Part shown: positions 14,475 through 20,074 of the stretch, piece by piece
How positions within the stretch are numbered: the stretch's first letter is position 1
How the letters are laid out: every line of letters begins with the position of its first letter
NCBI GenBank assembly: GCA_900550705.1
Contig: URTG01000011.1
Span: 1 to 20,074, forward strand
Source of the DNA: an uncultured Eubacteriales bacterium
GTDB taxonomy: Bacteria; Bacillota; Clostridia; Oscillospirales; Oscillospiraceae
DNA: 20,074 nucleotides
Direction of reading: 5' to 3'
Made by a program: the position numbers and the translations under genes
The notes under the pieces: generated by a model
Database searches by the model: none
Told to the model about the DNA's origin: nothing
The model's input: only the letters and a program-made list of their open reading frames with translations

Positions 14475-15770
14475 ATGGTAAAAGCAATCGTAGGCGCCAA
14501 CTGGGGCGACGAGGGCAAGGGCAAGATCACCGACATGATGGCCGAGCAGTCCGACGTGGTTATCCGCTTTCAGGGCGGAGCCAACGCGGGCCACACCATC
14601 ATCAATGACTACGGCCGCTTTGCGCTGCACATTCTCCCCTCCGGCGCGTTTTATCCTCACATCACCAACATCATCGGCAACGGCGTGGCGCTGGACGCCA
14701 AGAAGCTGGTGGACGAGCTGAAGACCATCACCGACCAGGGCGTTCCCGCCCCCAACCTGCTGGTGTCTGAGCGGGCGCAGCTGCTGATGCCCTATCACGT
14801 CCTTCAGGATACTTACGAGGAGGAGCGCCTGGGCGGCAAGGCCTTCGGCTCCACCAAGAGCGGCATCGCCCCCTTCTACTCCGACAAATACGCCAAGATC
14901 GGCATCCAGGTCTGCGACCTGTTTCACGAGGACCTGCTGCGGGAGAAGCTGACCCGGGCGGTCACCCTGAAAAACGTGCTGTTCGAGCACCTGTACCACA
15001 AGCCCGCCCTGAACGTGGACGAGCTGATGGCCCAGCTGCTGGCGCTGCGGGAGTCTCTGCGCCCCTATGTGGGCGATGCCGTCACCTTCGTCCACGACGC
15101 GCTGAAGGCCGGCAAGACCGTCCTGCTGGAGGGCCAGCTTGGCTCCATGAAGGACCCGGACCTGGGCATCGTGCCCATGACCACCTCCTCCCACACCCTG
15201 GCCGGCTTCGGCTGTGTGGGCGCGTCCGTCCCCCCCACGGCCATTGAGGACGTGATCTGCGTCACCAAGGCCTATTCCTCCTCCGTAGGCTCTCAGAAGG
15301 AGCCCTTCCTCAGCGAGGTCCTGGGCGAGGCGGGGGACGAGCTCCGCCGCCGGGGCGGCGACAAGGGCGAGTTCGGCGCCACCACCGGCCGCCCCCGCCG
15401 GGTGGGCTGGTTCGACGCCGTGGCCACCAAATACGGCTGCATGGTCCAGGGCGCCACGCAGGTGGCCCTGACCTGCCTGGACGTGCTGGGCTATCTGGAC
15501 GAGATCCCCGTCTGCACCGGCTACGAGATCGACGGCGTGGTCACCGACCGCTTCCCCACCCCTCCCGACCTCATGCGGGCCAAGCCCGTGTTCACCAAGC
15601 TGCCCGGCTGGAAGTGCGACATCCGCGGCTGCAGCGACTACAACGACCTGCCCCAGCAGGCCAAGGACTATGTGGACTTTCTGGAGGAGCGCATCGGCTT
15701 CCCCATCACCCTGGTGTCCACCGGCCCCAAGCGCCACGAGATCACCCATCGCACCTCCAAGCTCTCATAA
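14475..15770 (+). CDS. purA: Adenylosuccinate synthetase
   Basis: A 431-residue cytoplasmic enzyme joining IMP and aspartate with GTP to form adenylosuccinate, the first step from IMP to AMP. The hallmark P-loop GANWGDEGKGK lies at residues 7-17, with catalytic D12 and H40 (NAGHTI). The IMP-binding segment TTGRPRRVGWFD and the C-terminal GPKRHE segment are present. Length is normal for the family (E. coli 432 aa). ATG 14475 follows an ACGGAGGTAA site. It is monocistronic by its own promoter and the stem at 15777-15808, and looks like a housekeeping gene unrelated to the sugar block. Confidence 0.97.
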   Translation: MVKAIVGANWGDEGKGKITDMMAEQSDVVIRFQGGANAGHTIINDYGRFALHILPSGAFYPHITNIIGNGVALDAKKLVDELKTITDQGVPAPNLLVSERAQLLMPYHVLQDTYEEERLGGKAFGSTKSGIAPFYSDKYAKIGIQVCDLFHEDLLREKLTRAVTLKNVLFEHLYHKPALNVDELMAQLLALRESLRPYVGDAVTFVHDALKAGKTVLLEGQLGSMKDPDLGIVPMTTSSHTLAGFGCVGASVPPTAIEDVICVTKAYSSSVGSQKEPFLSEVLGEAGDELRRRGGDKGEFGATTGRPRRVGWFDAVATKYGCMVQGATQVALTCLDVLGYLDEIPVCTGYEIDGVVTDRFPTPPDLMRAKPVFTKLPGWKCDIRGCSDYNDLPQQAKDYVDFLEERIGFPITLVSTGPKRHEITHRTSKLS

Positions 15771-15776
15771 ACTCAC

Positions 15777-15808
15777 CACGCCGGATGCCAAACGCGGCAT
15801 CCGGCGTG
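15777..15808 (+). terminator. Hairpin after purA
   Basis: A perfect 13-bp stem (CACGCCGGATGCC, loop of 6, GGCATCCGGCGTG) starts 6 bases after the purA stop. No U-tract follows, and the next gene starts 28 bases later. It may stabilise the 3' end or partly terminate; no separate promoter is visible, so the protease gene may use purA read-through. Confidence 0.6.
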
Positions 15809-15836
15809 CCCATATCACCGAACACAGGAGGAATCC

Positions 15837-17714
15837 ATGAAGAAAAAACTCTCTCTGCTGCTGGCGCTGTGCCTCACCCTGTCTCTCAGCGCCCTGCCTG
15901 CCGCCGCACTGACCACTGAACAGGCCAAGGACCTGCTCCAGCGCTACTATGTGGACGAGATCCCCCAGAGCATCCTGGACCTGGACAATTTAGACGACAT
16001 TCTCTCCGCCCTGGGCGACCCCTACACCTTCTATATGTCCGCCGAGGAGTATCAGGGCTTTCTCACCTCTGTCAACGGCTCCTCGGTGGTGGGCATCGGC
16101 ATCTCCCTGCAAAGCACGTTCAATAACGGCTTCCGGGTCATGTCCGTCCTGCCCGACTCCCCGGCGCTGAAGGCCGGGCTTCAGGCGGGCGACCGGATCA
16201 TCGCCGTGAACGGCGTGCGGATGAAGGCCGGCATGGATGCCAAGACCTACATCAGCGGCGAGGCGGGCACCTCCGTCACCGTCACCGTGATCCGCCAGGA
16301 GGACGACGCCCAGCGGGACTACACCATGGAGCGCCAGTCGGTGCCCATCCCCATCGTCACCTACAAGCGGATGGATGACGACGTGGGCTATATCGACTGC
16401 ACCAGCTTCGGCGGCTCCACCGCCGAGACCATCCAGAAGGCCATCACCGAGCTGGACCCCAAGGTGTCCACCTGGGTGCTGGACCTGCGGCAGAATCCCG
16501 GCGGCACCAGCGACGCCGCCGCCCTGTCCGCCGGCCTGTTCACCGGCGGGGCACTGATGGTCTATATGCGGGATGCCGACGGCCGCTACCGCTACATCTA
16601 CACCGCCGAATCCTGCCCCGACCTGACGGATAAGCCCCTGCTCATCCTCACCAGCCCCTATTCCGCCAGCGGCTCCGAGCTGTTCGCCGCCGCCGCCCGG
16701 GACCACGGCTTCGGCATCGCCATCGGCCAGCGGACCTACGGCAAGGGCATCGCCCAGAGCGTGTTCGACGAGAAGTCCGCCCCCAAGCTGTTCCAGGGCG
16801 ACGCGCTGAAGGTCACCACCGACCGGTTCTTCTCCCCCAGCGGGGCGTCCAACCACATTGTGGGCGTGCTGCCCACCCTGCTGATCTCGGCCAACAACAC
16901 CGACGCCGCCGCCCTGATCCTGTCTGAGCCGGAGCCTATGCTGGCCGCCAACCACCTGAAGCTGGAGCTGACCGACTTCACCCTGTACATCGACGTAACC
17001 CGCGCACTGTACGACGACCGGGTGGACGCCTTCACCGAGCTTCTGGAGGCCCTGCCCCCCCAGGCCAAGCTCTACCAGGGGTCCAACAGCAAGACCTGGA
17101 CCCAGGTGCAGCCCGCCGACGTGGCCGCCCAGCTGGGCCTGGACTTCCATTCCCGCTCCTTCTCCGACGTGGAGGGCACCCCCTATCAGACCCAGATCGA
17201 CACCCTGTGCGCCTATGACCTGCTCTCCGGATACCGCGACGGCACCTTCCGCCCCCAGCAGACGGCGACCCGGGCGGAGTTCTGCGCCATGCTGGCCTCC
17301 GCGCTGAATCTGCCCGCCAGCGCCGGGGCACTCACCTTCTCCGACGTGGCCCAGAGCGCCTGGTACGCCGAGCCTGTGTCCGCCCTGGTGGCCCGGGGCT
17401 TTGTCTCCGGCTATGCAGACGGCACCTTCCGCCCGGACGACACCATCACCTATGAGGAGATGATCACCGTGCTGTCCTCTGTGGCCGCCTGGTTCAGCAT
17501 GGACGGCTACGCCGTGGCCAACAGCGGCGGCGTGACCATCTCCCAGTGGGAGAACGTCTACTACTTCCAGGACTGGGCCCAGGAGTCCGCCCGGAATCTC
17601 ACCGAGCTGGGGGTGTCCGTCCACGACCTGGAGCCTGCCCAGGCCGGCACCCGGGAGGTGGCCGCCAAGCTGCTGTGCGACCTGATGTCTCAGACCCACC
17701 TGCTGTGGGAATAA
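15837..17714 (+). CDS. Secreted S41-family C-terminal-processing-type protease with SLH repeats
   Basis: A 625-residue exported protein. A signal peptide covers about residues 1-24 (KKK, then a hydrophobic core, ending ALPAAA). A PDZ domain lies at about 75-165 (GIGISL...SPALKAGLQAGDRIIAVNG), followed by an S41 protease domain with catalytic Ser S278 (SASGSE) and Lys K303 (TYGKG), 25 residues apart as in CtpA/Prc. The C-terminus has SLH repeats at about 442-490 and 501-550, each with GYxDGTFRP, and a degenerate third at about 570-620. SLH repeats bind pyruvylated wall polymers, so it acts on the cell surface. The N-terminal part before PDZ is short compared with typical CtpA. An AGGAGGAA site sets ATG 15837. 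Substrate unknown. Confidence 0.92.
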   Translation: MKKKLSLLLALCLTLSLSALPAAALTTEQAKDLLQRYYVDEIPQSILDLDNLDDILSALGDPYTFYMSAEEYQGFLTSVNGSSVVGIGISLQSTFNNGFRVMSVLPDSPALKAGLQAGDRIIAVNGVRMKAGMDAKTYISGEAGTSVTVTVIRQEDDAQRDYTMERQSVPIPIVTYKRMDDDVGYIDCTSFGGSTAETIQKAITELDPKVSTWVLDLRQNPGGTSDAAALSAGLFTGGALMVYMRDADGRYRYIYTAESCPDLTDKPLLILTSPYSASGSELFAAAARDHGFGIAIGQRTYGKGIAQSVFDEKSAPKLFQGDALKVTTDRFFSPSGASNHIVGVLPTLLISANNTDAAALILSEPEPMLAANHLKLELTDFTLYIDVTRALYDDRVDAFTELLEALPPQAKLYQGSNSKTWTQVQPADVAAQLGLDFHSRSFSDVEGTPYQTQIDTLCAYDLLSGYRDGTFRPQQTATRAEFCAMLASALNLPASAGALTFSDVAQSAWYAEPVSALVARGFVSGYADGTFRPDDTITYEEMITVLSSVAAWFSMDGYAVANSGGVTISQWENVYYFQDWAQESARNLTELGVSVHDLEPAQAGTREVAAKLLCDLMSQTHLLWE

Positions 17715-17820
17715 TTTCTCCTGCGAATTTGTAACCCCATTCCCCGGGTTTCCTTCCCGTCTCTCCATAGGGGCGGGGGCAGAGCGGGACTCCGGGGTAT
17801 TTTAGAAAGGACCTGATTCT

Positions 17821-18990
17821 ATGACCAAAATCGACATTATCTCCGGCTTCCTCGGGGCCGGCAAGACCACCCTCATCAAGAAGCTGCTGGACGAGGCCTT
17901 CCAGGGTGAGAAGATCGTCCTCATCGAAAACGAGTTCGGTGAGATCGGCATTGACGGCGGCTTTCTGAAGGACGCCGGCGTGGAGATCACCGAGATGAAC
18001 TCCGGCTGCATCTGCTGCTCCCTGGTGGGCGACTTCGGCGCGGCCCTGAAGAAGGTGCTGGACGACTACGCCCCCGACCGCATCATCATCGAGCCCTCCG
18101 GCGTGGGCAAGCTGTCCGACGTGATCGCCGCCGTGGAGAAGGTGCAGAAGGAGACCCCCGCCCTGCATCTGAACAGCTTCGTCACCGTGGTAGACGCCAC
18201 CAAGGCCAAGATCTACATGAAGAACTTCGGTGAATTCTTCAACAACCAGGTGGAGCACGCCTCCGCCATTCTGCTGTCCCGCACCCAGAACCTGGACCAG
18301 GGCAAGCTGGACACCGCCGTCCGCCTGCTGCGGGAGAAGAACGGCAAGGCCGCCATCCTCACCACCCCCTGGACCCAGCTCACCGGTGCCCAGATCATCG
18401 CCGCCATGGAGGGCGGCCACTCCCTGGCCGCCGAGCTGATGGAGGAGATCGCCCACGAGCACCACGACCATGAGCATCACCACCATCACGACCATGACCA
18501 CGAGGAGCATGAGCACAAACACCATCACGACCACGACCATGAGGAGCATGAGCACGAGCATCATCACGACCACGATGAGCATGACCATGAGGAGCACGAG
18601 CACCATCATGACCACGACCATGAGCATGAACACCACCATGACCACGGCGACGACTGCTCCTGCGCCTGCTGCTGCGGCCTCGACCACCATCACCACGACC
18701 ACGATGCCGACGAGGTCTTCACCTCCTGGGGCCGGGAGACACCCCGGAAGTACAGCCGGGAGGAGCTGCAGGAGGCCCTGGCCGCTCTGTCCATGACCGA
18801 GGACTACGGCTTCATCCTCCGCGCCAAGGGCATGGTCCCCTGCGACGACGGCAAGACCTGGCTGCACTTCGACCTGGTGCCCCAGGAGTTCCAGATCCGC
18901 GCAGGCGCCGCCGACTACACCGGCCGCCTGTGTGTCATCGGCTCCGACCTGAAGGAGGCCGAGCTGGAGAAGCTGTTCCTGCTGGCCTGA
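17821..18990 (+). CDS. COG0523 (CobW/ZNG1-like) metal-binding GTPase with His-rich linker
   Basis: A 389-residue G3E GTPase of the type that hands metal, often zinc, to client proteins. Walker A is GFLGAGKTT (9-17), the metal motif GCICC gives C63, C65 and C66, and EPSG (91-94) is the Walker B region. The usual NKxD guanine motif is replaced by SRTQ (153-156). A linker at about 212-294 holds about 42 His among Asp and Glu and ends next to a Cys cluster CSCACCC (279-285). The C-terminal domain follows (about 310-389). An AGAAAGGA site lies upstream. The 106-base gap before it (17715-17820) has no clear promoter or recognisable metal-regulator box. Family firm; which metal and which client are unknown (zinc is most likely from the family). 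Confidence 0.93.
   Translation: MTKIDIISGFLGAGKTTLIKKLLDEAFQGEKIVLIENEFGEIGIDGGFLKDAGVEITEMNSGCICCSLVGDFGAALKKVLDDYAPDRIIIEPSGVGKLSDVIAAVEKVQKETPALHLNSFVTVVDATKAKIYMKNFGEFFNNQVEHASAILLSRTQNLDQGKLDTAVRLLREKNGKAAILTTPWTQLTGAQIIAAMEGGHSLAAELMEEIAHEHHDHEHHHHHDHDHEEHEHKHHHDHDHEEHEHEHHHDHDEHDHEEHEHHHDHDHEHEHHHDHGDDCSCACCCGLDHHHHDHDADEVFTSWGRETPRKYSREELQEALAALSMTEDYGFILRAKGMVPCDDGKTWLHFDLVPQEFQIRAGAADYTGRLCVIGSDLKEAELEKLFLLA
18454..18702 (+). repeat. Low-complexity CAC/CAT/GAC/GAG codon repeats encoding the His-rich linker
   Basis: Imperfect tandem units built on GACCATGAGGAGCATGAGCA-like blocks recur across this stretch inside the GTPase gene. Unit length varies, and synonymous CAC/CAT changes break exact repeats. 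Such tracts expand and contract by slippage, so linker length probably differs between strains. Confidence 0.8.
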
Positions 18991-19028
18991 GTTCTCCCAA
19001 AAATATCAACCTATGAGGTAAACGAACC

Positions 19029-19976
19029 ATGGAAGATTCCCGTATCCCGGTCTATCTCATCACCGGATTTTTAGACAGCGGCAAGACCACGCTGCTCACC
19101 GACACCATGAATATGGACTACTTCAACGACGGGCAGCGCACCGTCCTGCTGATGTGCGAGGACGGTGAGGAGGAGTATCACGCCCAGTATCTCTCCGAGC
19201 GCAACTGCCGCCTGGTACCCATCGAGAGCCAGGACCAGCTGACGACGGAGTTCCTCCGGGAGGTGGACCGCCGCTATCAGCCCCAGAGGGTGCTGCTGGA
19301 GTATAACGGTATGTGGCCCATCCAGATCCTCCGGGACCTGAAGCTGCCCCGCGAGTGGGGCCTCTACCAGGCCATCGACGTCATCGACGGCACCACCTTC
19401 GAGATGTATCGCAGCAATATGCAGTCCATGATCATCGACATGGTCACCGAGGCGGACATGGTCCTCTTTAACCGCTGCACCGAGGAGATGCCCCTGTCCG
19501 GCTGGAAGCGGTCCATCCGCGCCGCCAACCGGATGTGTGAGATCGTCTTCGAGGACGCCCAGGGCGACGAGCTGGAGGTGGAGGACGTGCTCCCCTACTC
19601 CCTGGACGAGTCCCACATCACCCTGGAGGACCCGGACTACGGCATCTGGTATCTGGACATCCAGGAGCACCCCGAACGCTATGTGGGCAAGACCGTCACC
19701 TTCAAGGCCCAGGCCATGACCGGCGGCCGCCTGCCCAAGGGCACCTTCGTCCCCGGCCGGAACGCCATGACCTGCTGCGCGGAGGACATCCGCTTCTTCG
19801 GCTTCCTGTGTAAGTACGACAAGGCCCGCAGCCTGAAAAAGGGCGAGTGGGTCATGGTCCGGGCCGAAATTCGCTGGGAACAGGCCGACGTCTACGAGGG
19901 CGAGGGTGTGGTCCTCTACGCCCAGGCCGTGGAGCCCGCCGACCGGCCGGAGGACCCGCTGGTGTATTTCCGCTGA
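19029..19976 (+). CDS. COG0523-like P-loop protein with DUF1980-like C-terminal domain
   Basis: A 315-residue protein that starts like a G3E GTPase: Walker A GFLDSGKTT (13-21) and a Walker B-like LLEYNG (89-94). It lacks the GCICC motif, and the guanine-motif position reads FNRCTE (147-152). From about residue 200 to the end it resembles the C-terminal domain of DUF1980/TIGR03943 proteins (YcgQ-like): a PERYVGKTVTFKAQA strand pair, the PGRNAMTCCAED motif with paired C249-C250, KKGEWVMVRAEI and a terminal VYF. DUF1980 proteins usually pair with a UPF0718-type permease and a separate COG0523 gene, so this looks like a fusion of two partners. It starts 38 bases after the preceding GTPase, behind ATGAGGTAA, and is probably co-transcribed. 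The P-loop assignment is firm, the C-terminal one moderately so; function unknown. Confidence 0.8.
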   Translation: MEDSRIPVYLITGFLDSGKTTLLTDTMNMDYFNDGQRTVLLMCEDGEEEYHAQYLSERNCRLVPIESQDQLTTEFLREVDRRYQPQRVLLEYNGMWPIQILRDLKLPREWGLYQAIDVIDGTTFEMYRSNMQSMIIDMVTEADMVLFNRCTEEMPLSGWKRSIRAANRMCEIVFEDAQGDELEVEDVLPYSLDESHITLEDPDYGIWYLDIQEHPERYVGKTVTFKAQAMTGGRLPKGTFVPGRNAMTCCAEDIRFFGFLCKYDKARSLKKGEWVMVRAEIRWEQADVYEGEGVVLYAQAVEPADRPEDPLVYFR

Positions 19977-20017
19977 GCGGGGCTTCGTTGCTCTGCTCAT
20001 AGGAACGACCACAACGC

Positions 20018-20074
20018 AGGGGTCGATTCCCCCTGTCAGGGGGAAATGTCCCAAAGGGACAAAAGGCGTAGGGG
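20018..20074. repeat. Hairpin-rich intergenic element, probably a dispersed repeat (partial)
   Basis: Overlapping stems occur here: AGGGG/CCCCT (20018-20034), CCCCCT-GTC-AGGGGG (20029-20043) and TGTCCC-AAA-GGGACA (20047-20061). The first two compete for the same C-run. The composition and style resemble short palindromic intergenic repeats common in gut clostridial genomes. The window ends inside it, and the 41 bases before it (19977-20017) show nothing recognisable. Confidence 0.4.

Noticed and set aside
18470..18796. Thr/Met-rich open frame across the His-rich linker
   Set aside because: It is the shifted reading of the CAC/CAT/GAC repeats within the GTPase gene, which has full family support in its own frame.
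20011..20034. T-arm-like sequence (GGGGTCGATTCCCC) suggesting a tRNA
   Set aside because: The loop is out of register with a true TTCRANY loop, and no acceptor, D or anticodon arms can be drawn around it.
1..20074. CRISPR arrays, insertion sequences, phage genes, rRNA
   Set aside because: No regularly spaced repeats, transposase or integrase motifs, terminal inverted repeats, phage structural genes or rRNA segments were seen.

Overview
The window looks like chromosomal DNA from an anaerobic Gram-positive gut bacterium of the Clostridia, most likely in or near the Oscillospiraceae (Flavonifractor/Lawsonibacter-like). This rests on high GC with strong third-position C/G bias, AGGAGG-type ribosome binding sites, a lipoprotein-type solute-binding protein, S-layer homology (SLH) proteins and clostridial-style metal GTPases. 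The genus is an inference; no rRNA or other marker is present.

Layout. Bases 1-45 are the end of an SLH protein, followed by two hairpins. A minus-strand ROK-family repressor gene (230-1414) is divergent from a long plus-strand block (1717-14220) that reads as one carbohydrate (probably pentitol) uptake and catabolism locus: L-xylulose kinase-like FGGY kinase, zinc-dependent polyol dehydrogenase, CUT1-type ABC transporter (lipoprotein binding protein, two permeases, two different ATPases), a 37-residue membrane peptide, an inositol-monophosphatase-family phosphatase, a second FGGY kinase, an UlaE-type L-ribulose-5-phosphate 3-epimerase and an AraD-type 4-epimerase. Then come purA with its own promoter (14372-15770), a secreted S41 protease with C-terminal SLH repeats (15837-17714), and two tandem COG0523-type metal GTPases: one with a very His-rich, Cys-clustered linker, the other apparently fused to a DUF1980-like C-terminal domain. 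The last ~60 bases form overlapping hairpins resembling an intergenic repeat.

How the genes may work together (inference). A polyol such as xylitol or L-arabitol would enter through the ABC transporter and be oxidised by the dehydrogenase to L-xylulose or L-ribulose. One of the two kinases would phosphorylate it. UlaE would then convert L-xylulose-5-phosphate to L-ribulose-5-phosphate, and AraD would yield D-xylulose-5-phosphate for the pentose phosphate pathway. The ROK repressor probably controls the divergent promoters; palindromes overlap both. Hairpins after the binding-protein gene and after the small membrane gene probably set graded expression within the block.

The most notable points are the two-ATPase transporter with Glu in place of the Q-loop Gln in both ATPases, the small membrane peptide, the phosphatase embedded among pentose-phosphate epimerases, and the COG0523 pair.
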